A stretch of DNA of 64,000 nt from Ornithinimicrobium cavernae (GCF_003121625.1 NZ_QDDJ01000018.1:62001-126000), one strand, 5' to 3'. Positions 26,538 through 35,476 are shown, numbered from the stretch's first letter. The notes: a model not told the origin generated them from the sequence alone. Numbers and translations are program-made.

Positions 26538-27935
26538 ATGCCGCCGCTCACCGCCCGCCTGAGCGCGTTCGCCTCCGGGCTACGCCTCGAGCACGCACCG
26601 CAGACTGTCATCGACCGTGCCGTGCTGGCGCTGCGCGACCTCCTGGGGATCGCCCTGGCCGAGGCCGGCTCCCCGCTCACCGACCGCCTCGTGCGGGTGG
26701 CGCACCTCGCGGGTGCCGCGGGAGACTGCGTCCTGCCGGGCCGCCCCGAGCGCCTCTCGGCGTTCTGGGGTGCCGCGGTCATGGGCACGAGCACGCACCA
26801 CGCGGAGCTCGACGACGGCCACCGGGGAGGGCATGTCCACCCGGGTGTCACGACCGTTCCGGCCCTGCTGATGGACGCCCAGCGGCGCCCGACCTCCGGT
26901 GACGACCTGCTCAGCGGTCTCATCGCGTCCTACGAGACCAGCATCCGGATCGGCGAGGCCATCAGCCCGGCTGCCCAGTACGAGCGCGGCTTCCACATCC
27001 CGGGACTCGTCGGGACGATCGGTGCGACGGTCGCCACGGCGCGGATGCGGCGAGTCGACGCCGCCGCGACCGAGGCGGCCCTGGGCACCATCGTCCTCGG
27101 CCCGCTCACCCCGTTCTCCGCCTTCAGCGCGGGCGCCGCGGTGAAGGACTTCTACGGCGGATGGCCGGCGGCGATGGGCCTGCTCGGGAACGACCTCGTG
27201 GCGGAGGGCATCCCGGGGCCGACCGGCCTGCTCGAGGACTCCATGGGCTGGCTCGCCGCCGTCGGCGCCTCCCCCGACTCCGCGGCCGCCGCGACGCAGG
27301 GCCTGGGTCAGAGATGGCGGATCCTGGAGACCTACGTCAAGGTGCACGCCGCGTGCAGCTTCTCGCACTCCCCCATCGACGCGGCCCTCGAGCTCCACCG
27401 GCCGGGCGGCACCGCCGACGACATCACGGACGTGACCGTGGCCACGCACGTCTTCGCGGACCGTCTCGATGACCAGGACCCGCAGACCCCCCAGGGCGCC
27501 CGGTTCTCGATCCCGTGGCTCGTGGCCGCCGCCTTGCTGCGTGGTCAGGTTGCTCCCGGTGAGACCGACCCGGGCGCGCTGGCCGACCCGGCCCTGAGGC
27601 GGCTGGCCGCGCGCGTCCGGGTCGTGCCGGACGAGGAGGCGACGCGCCGCCACCTGCAGGACGACCGGGTGCGACCGGCCCGGGTGGAGGTCCGGTACGC
27701 CGACGGCACGGCTCGGACGGCCGAGCGCGAGGCGGGGCGCGGCGGCCCGGAGGACCCCCTGGACGCCGGCGAGGTCCACCGTCGGTTCACCAGGCTCCTG
27801 CGCGGCTACGACGGCACGTTCGCGGACCGCGTCTGGGAGTCCTGCGGTGACCTGCGGCGGCCGGAGGGCGTCGCGGACCTCGTGGCGACCCTGGCGCAGG
27901 CGCCCGCCAACCGGACCGAAGAAACTCACCGTTGA
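26538..27935 (+). CDS. MmgE/PrpD-family protein
   Basis: A 465-residue member of the 2-methylcitrate dehydratase/cis-aconitate decarboxylase superfamily. The N-terminal helical domain carries STHHAELDDGHRGGHVHPG, the conserved active-site region, and YVKVHAACSFSHSPIDA supplies the second set of catalytic residues. The family dehydrates or decarboxylates tricarboxylates; here the partner genes are a ThDP enzyme and a tripartite tricarboxylate transporter, so it probably acts on the imported acid. GAAGGAGAT precedes the ATG. Length is typical. Confidence 0.9.
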   Translation: MPPLTARLSAFASGLRLEHAPQTVIDRAVLALRDLLGIALAEAGSPLTDRLVRVAHLAGAAGDCVLPGRPERLSAFWGAAVMGTSTHHAELDDGHRGGHVHPGVTTVPALLMDAQRRPTSGDDLLSGLIASYETSIRIGEAISPAAQYERGFHIPGLVGTIGATVATARMRRVDAAATEAALGTIVLGPLTPFSAFSAGAAVKDFYGGWPAAMGLLGNDLVAEGIPGPTGLLEDSMGWLAAVGASPDSAAAATQGLGQRWRILETYVKVHAACSFSHSPIDAALELHRPGGTADDITDVTVATHVFADRLDDQDPQTPQGARFSIPWLVAAALLRGQVAPGETDPGALADPALRRLAARVRVVPDEEATRRHLQDDRVRPARVEVRYADGTARTAEREAGRGGPEDPLDAGEVHRRFTRLLRGYDGTFADRVWESCGDLRRPEGVADLVATLAQAPANRTEETHR

Positions 27936-27960
27936 CGATTCGCATGCAAGCCTGCATACT
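27932..27960 (+). promoter_or_regulatory. promoter of tctCBA operon
   Basis: TTGACG (27932-27937), 17-base spacer, CATACT (27955-27960). The spacer and -10 hold the operator variant at 27942-27959. The -35 starts just before the PrpD stop, so the transporter can be transcribed separately from PrpD. Confidence 0.6.
27942..27959. promoter_or_regulatory. second GntR-type operator
   Basis: GCATGCAAGCCTGCATAC matches the palindrome at 26466-26483 at most positions and has two-fold symmetry at 7 of 9 pairs. Its position between -35 and -10 is that of a repressor site. Confidence 0.65.
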
Positions 27961-28032
27961 GACTTGCACCCCAACCACAGCGATGTGAAAAGCGGTTCGC
28001 CACGCAGCCGTGGCGCCACGAGGAGGAGCAGC

Positions 28033-28995
28033 ATGAACACTCGACAGAAGATGGCGGCTCTGGCCGTCGTGGGACTGGGCCTGTCCCTCACCGCCTGTGG
28101 CACCGCCGAGGGCGACAGCACGTATCCCTCCGGCGCCGTCGAACTCGTCATCCCGTGGGATGCGGGGGGCTCGTCCGACCTGGCCGCGCGCCTGTTCGGC
28201 AGCCATCTCGAGGACGCGCTCGGCACCACCGTGACGGCCATGAACATCCCCGGCGCCAACGGCGCGCAGGGCTGGGCGGACCTGGCGGCCTCCGAGCCGG
28301 ACGGCAACACGATCGGCCTGATCACCTACGACATCCTGACCAACCAGGCGATGGACCCGTCGGCCACGCAGCTCGACGAGCTCGACTTCCTCATGCAGTT
28401 CGAGGAGCAGCCCCTCGCGCTCTACGTGCACTCCGAGGGGGACTTCCAGTCGGTCGACGAGATCGTCGAGGCCGACCGGCAGGTGACCTTCGGCACCTCC
28501 GGGCTGGGCGGGGTCTTCCACCAGGGGGCGGGTCTGCTCGCCCAGAGCGTCGACCGCGAGTTCTCCTACGTCCCCTTCGACGGCAGTGGCGGCCAGCTGA
28601 CCGCCATGGTGGGCCAGCACGTGGATGCCATCGTGATCAGTCCGACGGCCCCGCAGCAGTATGTCGAGGACGGCACCCTGCTGATGCTCGCCGTGTTCGC
28701 CGACGAGCGGTCCGAGGCGTTCCCCGACGTGCCGACCTTCCAGGAGCTGGGCTACGACGTGCCGGCGCACTCGAGCTTCCGGGGCATCGCCGCCCCCAAG
28801 GGGCTCGACGATGAGGTGCGCACGACACTGGTCGAGGCCCTCAAGGAGACCTACGACTCCCCGGAGTTCCAGACCAAGGCGGAGGACCTGGAGCTCCAGC
28901 TCACCTACCTGGACTCCGAGGAGTTCACCGGGCAGCTCAACACCATGGCTCCGACCGTCGCCGAGCTGCTGACCAACCTGGGCCTCACGGAGTAG
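28033..28995 (+). CDS. tctC: tripartite tricarboxylate transporter binding protein TctC
   Basis: A 320-residue periplasmic-type binding protein made as a lipoprotein (GLSLTACGTAEG, lipobox Cys about residue 22). The TctC family signature IPWDAGGSSDLAARLF follows, and the ligand region VTFGTSGLGGVFHQGAG is typical. It delivers a di- or tricarboxylate to the TctAB membrane complex. ATG at 28033 has GAGGAG upstream; the 72-base leader after the TTGACG promoter contains a short GCCACG/CGTGGC hairpin. First gene of tctC-tctB-tctA. Confidence 0.93.
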   Translation: MNTRQKMAALAVVGLGLSLTACGTAEGDSTYPSGAVELVIPWDAGGSSDLAARLFGSHLEDALGTTVTAMNIPGANGAQGWADLAASEPDGNTIGLITYDILTNQAMDPSATQLDELDFLMQFEEQPLALYVHSEGDFQSVDEIVEADRQVTFGTSGLGGVFHQGAGLLAQSVDREFSYVPFDGSGGQLTAMVGQHVDAIVISPTAPQQYVEDGTLLMLAVFADERSEAFPDVPTFQELGYDVPAHSSFRGIAAPKGLDDEVRTTLVEALKETYDSPEFQTKAEDLELQLTYLDSEEFTGQLNTMAPTVAELLTNLGLTE

Positions 28996-29005
28996 TCGCC
29001 CCAGG

Positions 29006-29569
29006 ATGAGCGTGCCCACCAGCGACCTGGACCCCGACAACGCACTGGACACCACCGATCCCGAGGCCTCGGGGCAGCTCGGCTGGCAGCTGGTCCTGCC
29101 GCTGGGCTTCCTCGTGGTCGGGACGATGATCCTCGTCGCCTCGACCCAGTTCCCCGACACCGCTGCCGCCGTCACTGCACCCGGTCTGTACCCGGGGATC
29201 GTCTCGGTCGTGCTCATCGTCGCGAGCCTGCTGTCGATCGGGGAGCTCTTCGCGGTGCGACGGCGCAGAACGGAGCCGGCCGCCCCCGTCACTGCCGTGA
29301 CGGACGAGGAGCGCCGTGACTCCCGCCGGACCTGGGCGCGTGCGGTCACCGTCACGGTCCTCAGCGCGCTCTACGTCGTCGTCACCCCCTATGCGGGCTT
29401 CGTCGTGACGACCTTCCTGTACTGCTTCGCCATCTCCCTGCTGCTGCGTGACCGCAGCGTCCGGGGCGTCGTCGGCGCAGCCCTCATCGCCGGGGGCCTG
29501 GTCGCCGCGGCGTACTACGGCTTTGCCGTGGGCCTGCACGCCCCGCTGCCGAAGGGAGTGCTGTTCTGA
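29006..29569 (+). CDS. tctB: tripartite tricarboxylate transporter small subunit TctB
   Basis: A 187-residue membrane protein with four hydrophobic segments (LVLPLGFLVVGTMILVASTQ, APGLYPGIVSVVLIVASLLSI, VTVTVLSALYVVVTPYAGFV, VVGAALIAGGLVAAAYYGF), the DUF1468/TctB pattern. The N-terminus is an acidic cytoplasmic tail of about 25 residues. It starts 10 bases after tctC and its stop overlaps the tctA start (TGATG at 29567-29571). Confidence 0.9.
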   Translation: MSVPTSDLDPDNALDTTDPEASGQLGWQLVLPLGFLVVGTMILVASTQFPDTAAAVTAPGLYPGIVSVVLIVASLLSIGELFAVRRRRTEPAAPVTAVTDEERRDSRRTWARAVTVTVLSALYVVVTPYAGFVVTTFLYCFAISLLLRDRSVRGVVGAALIAGGLVAAAYYGFAVGLHAPLPKGVLF

Positions 29570-31059
29570 TGGACTTCGGTCAGGTCCTCGGCGAGGTCCT
29601 CAACCCCGCGAGCATGCTGTGGATCATGGTCGGCGTGCTCGCCGGCCTCCTCGTCGGGGTCATCCCCGGTCTGACCGCGACGGTGGCGATCGCCCTCCTC
29701 GTGCCGCTGACCTTCAACCTCGACCCGCTGCACTCCCTCTTGATGCTGACGGGCATCTTCAGCGGCAGCATGTACTCCAACTCGATCACGTCGATCACGC
29801 TGCGGACTCCCGGCAACCCCGCGGGCGCGGTCACCATCCTGGACGGCTATCCCCTGGCTCTCCGGGGCGAGGCCGGCAGGGCGGTCGGTCTGGCCGCGTG
29901 GGCCAGTGTCGTCGGAGGCCTCCTCAGCGTCATCGCCCTGACGTTCCTGGCGCCGCCCCTGGCCTCGATCGCGCTGGAGTTCTCCCCCGCCGAGTACTTC
30001 GCCGTCGGCCTCCTCGGCCTCACCACCGTGATCGCTGTCAGCGGCCGGTCCGTGCCGCGCGCCGTGGTGGCCACCGCCTTCGGTCTGCTCATCGGCACCG
30101 TCGGGATGGACCCCCTGGTGACCCAGTCGCGGTTCACCTTCGGTCAGCGGGAGCTGACAACCGGCATCCCGTTCCTCCCGGCCATCATCGGGCTCTTCGC
30201 GTTGGCGGAGGTGTTCCGTCTCGCGGGCGAGCGGCACCTCGGCAGCCGCGCCGTGGCGACCATCGGACGGGTGCTCCCGACGCGCCAGGACCTCCGCAGG
30301 ACGGTTCGACCCATCTCGCTGGGGTCGGTCATCGGCATCCTCGTCGGGATCCTCCCCGGAGGCGGCGGCGCCATGGCCTCCTTCCTCGCCTACGGCGAGA
30401 GCAAGCGCTACTCCAGGCACCCCGAGGAGTACGGCAAGGGGTCCATCGAGGGGCTGACCGCCGCGGACTCGGCCAACAACGGTGTCACCGGCGGCGCCAT
30501 GGTGCCGCTCCTGACGCTCGGGATCCCGGGGGACGCCGTCACGGCCGTCATGCTCGGGGCCCTCATGGTGCAGGGGATCCAGCCGGGCCCGCGCCTCTTC
30601 GCCGGTGGCGGGGACCTGGTCTATCCGCTCTTCTTCGGCATGTTCCTGGCCAACATCCTCATGTTCGTGGTCGCTATGGCGCTGGCCAAGCCGCTGGCCA
30701 GCATCGCGATGGTGCCCTACAGCATCCTGCTGCCCGGGATCGCGATGTTCTCCTTCGTCGGGGCGTTCGCGGCCACGGGCCGGGTCTACGACCTGTGGGT
30801 CGCGCTGGCGTTCGGCTTCATCGGTTACCTGATGAACAAGTTCGACTACTCGATCGCCGCGGTCGCGCTGGGACTGATCCTGGGCCCGATCATCGAGAGC
30901 AACCTGCGCCGAGGTCTCGTGATGTCCGGCGGCGACTGGTCGATCTTCGTCTCGCGGCCGATCTCGCTCGGCGTGATCCTGCTCGCAGCGGCCCTGCTCG
31001 TCTTCACCGTCGTCCAGCAGCGGCGCCGCCGCGCCAACGCCGAGTTCCTCGTCGAGTAG
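29569..31059 (+). CDS. tctA: tripartite tricarboxylate transporter large subunit TctA
   Basis: A 496-residue permease with about 11 helices. The TctA signatures are clear: VIPGLTATVAIALLVPLTF, GSMYSNSITSITLRTPGNP and a second repeat GILPGGGGAMASFLAYGE with ADSANNGVTGGAMVPLLTLG. It uses an ion gradient to drive uptake of the acid captured by TctC. Translation is coupled to tctB. Full length for the family. Confidence 0.95.
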   Translation: MDFGQVLGEVLNPASMLWIMVGVLAGLLVGVIPGLTATVAIALLVPLTFNLDPLHSLLMLTGIFSGSMYSNSITSITLRTPGNPAGAVTILDGYPLALRGEAGRAVGLAAWASVVGGLLSVIALTFLAPPLASIALEFSPAEYFAVGLLGLTTVIAVSGRSVPRAVVATAFGLLIGTVGMDPLVTQSRFTFGQRELTTGIPFLPAIIGLFALAEVFRLAGERHLGSRAVATIGRVLPTRQDLRRTVRPISLGSVIGILVGILPGGGGAMASFLAYGESKRYSRHPEEYGKGSIEGLTAADSANNGVTGGAMVPLLTLGIPGDAVTAVMLGALMVQGIQPGPRLFAGGGDLVYPLFFGMFLANILMFVVAMALAKPLASIAMVPYSILLPGIAMFSFVGAFAATGRVYDLWVALAFGFIGYLMNKFDYSIAAVALGLILGPIIESNLRRGLVMSGGDWSIFVSRPISLGVILLAAALLVFTVVQQRRRRANAEFLVE

Positions 31060-31061
31060 CG

Positions 31062-32207
31062 GTGGTCGCCGCCCGTCACGGCCGGATCATCACCCTGGTG
31101 ACACTGGTCACGGTCGGGTCGGTGCTGCCCGTCTTCCTGCTCGGCGTCAACGGGCCGGCCATCATGGACGAGCTCGGTCTGGATGCCACCGGCATCGGGA
31201 TCGCGGCGGGCAGCTACACCGCCGGCCTGGCGGTCGCCTCCCTCGCCCTGGGCCGCTGGCTGGACTCCGGTCCCCTCGTCCGGGCGGCGGCGTTCTCCCT
31301 GGTGCCGGTGGCCACGGGCGGCGTCATCACGGCGCTGGCCGCCGGCCTCCCCGTGCTCGCGCTCGGGCTGTGCGTGAGCGGCGTCGGGAGCAGCGCGATC
31401 CAGATGTCCATCGGACGGATCCTCGGCCAGCTGCTCACCACCGGCCACGGAGCGGCGTTCGGCTGGTTCCAGAGCGCGAAGCCCGTCGCCGTGGCACTTG
31501 CGGGTGGCTTCGGCCTGCTGGCGGTGGTGGGTCTGCCGTGGCGGTGGAGCTTCCTGCTCGTTGTCGCGGTGACCAGCTCGCTCGGTGTGGTCCTGACGTT
31601 CTGGTGCAACCGGCTGGTCCCCACCCACCCTGCCGCCACGCCGCGGGTGCCTCTGCGCGGAGACGTCCTGCTGCTGGCCGTCCTCATGGGGGTGGGCTTC
31701 GCCCTGACGAACATCTCCACCACCTTCATCCCGGACACCGTGCTGGCCGCGGGGGGCCACGAGGGCTGGGCGGGCACCCTGCTGCTGATCGGGGGCTCGC
31801 TGGCGGCCGTGGGGCGCGTGCTGGCCGGACGCCTGACGGACCGGACCGGCCGGGACGAGGTGAGCCTCGTCGGGCCGGCCTTTGTCACCGCAGGACTGGG
31901 CAGCGTCCTGATCTCCACCCTGAACCTGGGTGGACTGCTGGTCGGCTGCGTGCTGGTGTTCGCCCTGGGGTGGGCCTTCGGTGGCCTGCTGATCGCCAAG
32001 GGCGCCCGGCTCCACCCCGGCACGTCCGGAGCCGTCGTCGGCCAGCTGCTCCTCGGTGGCGCCGTCGGCGGCTCGGCCGCTCCCCCGCTCTTCGGCACCG
32101 CCGCGACGGCCTGGGGCTATGACACCGCCTGGCTCGTCTGGGGCGCCGTCATCCTCGCCCTCGGCTGTCTCTGCGTGTGGCTCGGCAGACCCGCGCGCCC
32201 ACGCTAG
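31062..32207 (+). CDS. MFS transporter in tct operon
   Basis: A 381-residue major-facilitator protein with about 12 hydrophobic segments; the cytoplasmic loop between helices 8 and 9 reads GRVLAGRLTDRTGRDE, the MFS signature. GTG at 31062 lies 2 bases after the tctA stop, so it belongs to the operon. It may export a product or import a related acid; substrate unknown. The larger ORF covering this gene in the same frame begins inside tctB/tctA and is not a real fusion. Confidence 0.87.
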   Translation: MVAARHGRIITLVTLVTVGSVLPVFLLGVNGPAIMDELGLDATGIGIAAGSYTAGLAVASLALGRWLDSGPLVRAAAFSLVPVATGGVITALAAGLPVLALGLCVSGVGSSAIQMSIGRILGQLLTTGHGAAFGWFQSAKPVAVALAGGFGLLAVVGLPWRWSFLLVVAVTSSLGVVLTFWCNRLVPTHPAATPRVPLRGDVLLLAVLMGVGFALTNISTTFIPDTVLAAGGHEGWAGTLLLIGGSLAAVGRVLAGRLTDRTGRDEVSLVGPAFVTAGLGSVLISTLNLGGLLVGCVLVFALGWAFGGLLIAKGARLHPGTSGAVVGQLLLGGAVGGSAAPPLFGTAATAWGYDTAWLVWGAVILALGCLCVWLGRPARPR

Positions 32208-32234
32208 GCCTACCCGGGAGCGCGGGGAAGCCGG

Positions 32235-33524
32235 CTACAGCTTGTGGGGAGCCGGATGGATGTGCTGCCCCGCGGCATACGGCAGAGGGGTGCGCAGGGG
32301 CGGGGCAAAGAGGGCCCGGCGCGCCTGCACCGTGTGCAGCAGGGCCTGCTCTCGGTGCCGCCAGACCGGGTCCTCATCGCCCCGCTCGAGGTGGTGCCGG
32401 GCGATCGCGAGCTCGCTGGACTCGTCCTGGAAGGCCTCCATCGCCTGCTCCGCCCGGCTGCCGCCGACGCCGCGGGCCCAGGCGCGCGCCCGGCGCCGCT
32501 CGCGCGGTGAGATGAGCATCGCGACCTCGGCCGGGGTGAACCACCCGTTGAGGCCGTAGCCGGTCAGGTGCTCACGCAGCATCCGCCGCTCCTGGCGCCG
32601 GGAAACGACCAGCACCAGCACGAACCCGACGAACAGCGGCACCTGCACCAGCACGTAGACCAGCAGGAAGCCGTCCAGGCTGCTCAGCGCGGCGAAGTTC
32701 CAGAGGAAGTGCAGGAACACCGCGGCGAGGAGCCCCAGCGCCGGGACGAAGGCATAGCTCCACCGCCGGCGGTAGGCGATCAGCCCCAGGGCGATCCCGA
32801 AGCACGCGGTGAACATCGGGTGCGCGAACGGGCTGACCAGGCAGCGCAGCACGAAGAGCCCGACCAGCCCGGGGGTGCCCAGCTCGTTGAAGGCGCCGCC
32901 CAGATAGATGATGTTCTCGATGAAGGCGAAGCCGACCGCGACCATGCCGGCATAGACGATCCCGTCGACGACGCCGTTGAACTCGCGCCGCGCCACCAGG
33001 AAGATCACCAGCACGCCCAGGCACTTCAGGACCTCCTCCACGACCGGCGCCACCAGGACCGCCCCCGTGAACACCGGGTCCAGCTCGAGCCCGGCGAAGA
33101 AGGCCATCCCCAGCTCGTTGAGGATCAGCGCGCCGGCGGTGCTGACCAGCGCGCCCCAGAGGAACGCGAACCACATGATCCGGGCGGGCTCGGCCTCCAG
33201 GCGGTCCACCCAGAGCAGGACGGGCACGACGATGCCCAGGGCCGTGGAGGCGGTGAGCAGGCCGAGCAGCGCGGCGGTGACACCCGTGCTCTCGGTGACC
33301 AGGAAGGACATGAACAGCCCGGTGAGGGCGAACAGGGTGATCGAGACGCCCCACAGGACCGACCGGCGCAGTGCCCGTCGGGGGGTGACGTTGAGCGGCT
33401 CCCCCTGGAACCCGGCATACGGCCCGTGCGGCCCCGGCGGCCTGCCGGTCGGTGGTCCCGGTCGGACCCCGGCGGGCGCCCCCACCCCCTGGTCGCCGCG
33501 GTACGGCGGTAGTTGCTGCGACAT
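32235..33524 (-). CDS. PrsW-family intramembrane metalloprotease
   Basis: A 429-residue membrane protein. A Pro/Gly-rich N-terminal tail (about 60 residues) precedes about eight helices. PrsW motifs are visible: APVVEEVLKC (EExxK-like), GFAFIENIIYL, FAHPMFTACFG and HFLWNF, giving the zinc-site Glu/His residues. PrsW cleaves anti-sigma factors in Bacillus; the substrate here is unknown. A soluble C-terminal tail of about 90 residues follows the last helix. ATG at 33524 is leaderless (TACCGT 7 bases upstream) and divergent from orn with only 39 bp between starts. Confidence 0.88.
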   Translation of the reverse strand: MSQQLPPYRGDQGVGAPAGVRPGPPTGRPPGPHGPYAGFQGEPLNVTPRRALRRSVLWGVSITLFALTGLFMSFLVTESTGVTAALLGLLTASTALGIVVPVLLWVDRLEAEPARIMWFAFLWGALVSTAGALILNELGMAFFAGLELDPVFTGAVLVAPVVEEVLKCLGVLVIFLVARREFNGVVDGIVYAGMVAVGFAFIENIIYLGGAFNELGTPGLVGLFVLRCLVSPFAHPMFTACFGIALGLIAYRRRWSYAFVPALGLLAAVFLHFLWNFAALSSLDGFLLVYVLVQVPLFVGFVLVLVVSRRQERRMLREHLTGYGLNGWFTPAEVAMLISPRERRRARAWARGVGGSRAEQAMEAFQDESSELAIARHHLERGDEDPVWRHREQALLHTVQARRALFAPPLRTPLPYAAGQHIHPAPHKL

Positions 33525-33531
33525 GGGCGTC

Positions 33532-33537
33532 ACGGTA
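33532..33537 (-). promoter_or_regulatory. -10 box (TACCGT) for leaderless PrsW gene
   Basis: On the minus strand TACCGT ends 7 bases before ATG at 33524. Confidence 0.55.
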
Positions 33538-33551
33538 CCGAACGTCCTGGG

Positions 33552-33557
33552 TAGGGT
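33552..33557 (+). promoter_or_regulatory. -10 box (TAGGGT) for leaderless orn
   Basis: TAGGGT ends 6 bases before GTG at 33564. It lies 15 bp from the divergent -10 of the PrsW gene, so the two promoters share one short region. Confidence 0.6.
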
Positions 33558-33563
33558 GGGTGC

Positions 33564-34193
33564 GTGACCGAGACCATCACCAAGGCACAGGCCGACCGCA
33601 TCGTGTGGATCGACTGCGAGATGACGGGTCTGGACATCGTCAACGACGCGCTCATCGAGGTCGCCACGCTGGTGACCGACTTCGAGCTGAACGTGCTCGG
33701 CGAGGGCGTCGACCTCGTCATCCGCCCGCCGGACGCGGCGCTGCAGGTCATGGGCGACTTCGTGCGGCAGATGCACACCGACAGCGGCCTGCTGGACCGG
33801 TTGGCCGACGGCACCACCCTCGAGGACGCGCAGGAGCAGGTCCTGGCCTACGTCCGCCACTGGGTGCCCGAGTCGCGCAAGGCCCCGCTCGGCGGCAACA
33901 CGGTCAGCACCGACCGCGCGTTCCTGGCCCGCGACATGCCGGAGCTCGAGTCGCACCTGCACTACCGGATCATCGACGTCTCCTCGATCAAGGAGCTGTC
34001 CCGTCGCTGGTTCCCCCGGGCCTACTTCGCGGCGCCGGCCAAGACGGGCGGGCACCGTGCCCTCGGCGACATCCGGGACAGCATCACCGAGCTGCGCTAC
34101 TACCGCCAGGCGGTCTTCCAGGCCCAGCCGGGGCTGGAGTCGGCGGCCCTCAAGGACCTGGCGGCACAGGCCGCGGCCGAGCACGACAACTGA
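33564..34193 (+). CDS. orn: oligoribonuclease
   Basis: A 209-residue DEDDh exonuclease. The first acidic motif reads VWIDCEMTGLD, the second and third are in NTVSTDRAFLARDMP and HRALGDIRDSI, giving the full DEDDh set. Orn degrades 2-5-mer RNAs and pGpG to mononucleotides, so it completes mRNA turnover and c-di-GMP breakdown. It starts with a leaderless GTG. tRNA-His follows after 155 bp. Length is typical. Confidence 0.96.
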   Translation: MTETITKAQADRIVWIDCEMTGLDIVNDALIEVATLVTDFELNVLGEGVDLVIRPPDAALQVMGDFVRQMHTDSGLLDRLADGTTLEDAQEQVLAYVRHWVPESRKAPLGGNTVSTDRAFLARDMPELESHLHYRIIDVSSIKELSRRWFPRAYFAAPAKTGGHRALGDIRDSITELRYYRQAVFQAQPGLESAALKDLAAQAAAEHDN

Positions 34194-34348
34194 CCTGCCG
34201 GGGCCGTATGCCGCGGGGCCGGCCGAGGCTGGACCGTGCGCGGTCCAGGGTGGCCGGCCGGGCAGCGCGGACCGCGTTCGGACCACGGCCCTGAAACAGG
34301 TACCATGGTCGCCGTTGCCCGAACGCCCCGGCGTCAGGCAGCACCGAT

Positions 34349-34425
34349 GGTGGGTGTAGCTCAGCAGGTAGAGCGCCGCGTTGTGGTCGCGGATGTCGCG
34401 GGTTCAAGTCCCGTCACTCACCCCA
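34349..34425 (+). tRNA. tRNA-His (GTG)
   Basis: Acceptor GTGGGTG pairs with CACTCAC, the anticodon loop is TTGTGGT (GTG), and the T-arm has GGTTCAAGTCC. The extra G at 34349 pairs with the C discriminator, the tRNA-His identity feature, and CCA is encoded (34423-34425). A TACCAT -10-like box is at 34301-34306, and a strong terminator follows. Confidence 0.97.
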
Positions 34426-34427
34426 GC

Positions 34428-34461
34428 GGACAGGCCCCGGCGATCTCGCCGGGGCCTGTCC
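34428..34461 (+). terminator. terminator hairpin after tRNA-His
   Basis: Perfect 15-bp stem GGACAGGCCCCGGCG / CGCCGGGGCCTGTCC with an ATCT loop, followed by TGTCT. It begins 2 bases after the encoded CCA and separates the tRNA from the convergent M56 gene. Confidence 0.85.
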
Positions 34462-34498
34462 TGTCTCCCGCACGTCCAGACCTGCGGGCGTGCGGTTC

Positions 34499-35476
34499 TC
34501 AGCAGCCGTTCAGTGCCGCGAGCAGGTAGGGCAGGTGGACCGCGGCGCCGACGACCGCGAGCACGAGCAGGTGGGTGGTGACCGCCAGCACCGGGAGCGC
34601 GCCGGCCGCACCGCTGCCGGGCAGCACCAGGTGCCGGATGCGCTCGGGACCCGCCGCGTGCAGCGCACCGGCGAGCTGTCCCTCCGGGACCGGCGAGGCC
34701 CGCTCGCCGAGGCGGACCAGCGCGCTCACCAGAGCCGGCGTGCCGGCGCGCTGGCGGGCGTGGTTGTCGGCCGCGATCTCCAGGTAGTCCGGCAGGGCCG
34801 CCTCCACCGCCGCCACCAGCGGCACCCACCGAAGGTGCCGCGCGAGGCTGGAGACCAACCCGGTGACGAGGTGGTGGTGCTGACGCAGGTGCGCCTCCTC
34901 GTGTGCCAGCACCGCGGCGAGCTCGGCACGGTCGAGGCTGCGCAGCGCGCCGGTGGACAGCGCGATCCCACCGTGGCGGACCGGGAAGGTCAGGGCCAGC
35001 GGTCGCTCGTCGTCGAGGACGAGCACGTCGTGGCCGAGCAGTCTGCGGTGGGTGGCTCCGGCCAGCACCCGGTCGGCGGTGCGCCGGGACTCCCGCTGCC
35101 GGCGCCAGCACTCGCGCGTGACCGCCGTGCCCAGCGCGGCAGTCACCAGCGCGGGCAGGGCCAGGAGCAGCACGACCGGCACGGCCGTGTCCACCGTGCC
35201 GCCGCTGAGGAAGGGGTTGGCCGCGTTCAGGCACTGTTGACAGGCCTGGGCGGCCGGGGCGGGGAGGACGTCCGGACCGGTGACCACCCAGGCCAGCAGC
35301 GGGCCGAGGGCCAGCGCCGTCCCCAGCCAGATGAGCACACTGCCGAACAGCAGGCCGACGGCCAGCCGAGGGGCGTGGACCAGGGCCGGCGCGGCCCCGC
35401 GGAGCATCCACGGACCGAGGACGGCCGCCGCGAGCAGCGCGACGGCCAGCAGCCCGGCGAGCAGTCCGGGCGTCAC
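34499..35476 (-). CDS. M56-family membrane metallopeptidase (BlaR1-like)
   Basis: A 325-residue membrane protease with N-terminal helices, a zinc motif LAHEEAHLRQ (HExxH, about residue 190) and further C-terminal helices; there is no penicillin-binding sensor domain. In BlaR1/MecR1 systems the M56 domain triggers cleavage of the BlaI/MecI repressor. GTG at 35476 overlaps the stop of the adjacent BlaI gene (GTGA), so repressor and protease are coupled. The signal sensed here may be redox- or envelope-related, given the divergent Dsb genes; that is inference. Confidence 0.88.
   Translation of the reverse strand: MTPGLLAGLLAVALLAAAVLGPWMLRGAAPALVHAPRLAVGLLFGSVLIWLGTALALGPLLAWVVTGPDVLPAPAAQACQQCLNAANPFLSGGTVDTAVPVVLLLALPALVTAALGTAVTRECWRRQRESRRTADRVLAGATHRRLLGHDVLVLDDERPLALTFPVRHGGIALSTGALRSLDRAELAAVLAHEEAHLRQHHHLVTGLVSSLARHLRWVPLVAAVEAALPDYLEIAADNHARQRAGTPALVSALVRLGERASPVPEGQLAGALHAAGPERIRHLVLPGSGAAGALPVLAVTTHLLVLAVVGAAVHLPYLLAALNGC

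Noticed and set aside
29448-32207. 919-residue ORF that would fuse TctB/TctA region to an MFS protein
   Set aside because: The first 540 residues are an out-of-frame reading of tctA; the real MFS gene starts with GTG at 31062 just after the tctA stop.
32235-34286. 683-residue PrsW protein extending across orn
   Set aside because: The extension is antisense to orn; ATG at 33524 has a -10 box at 7 bases and matches the usual family start.
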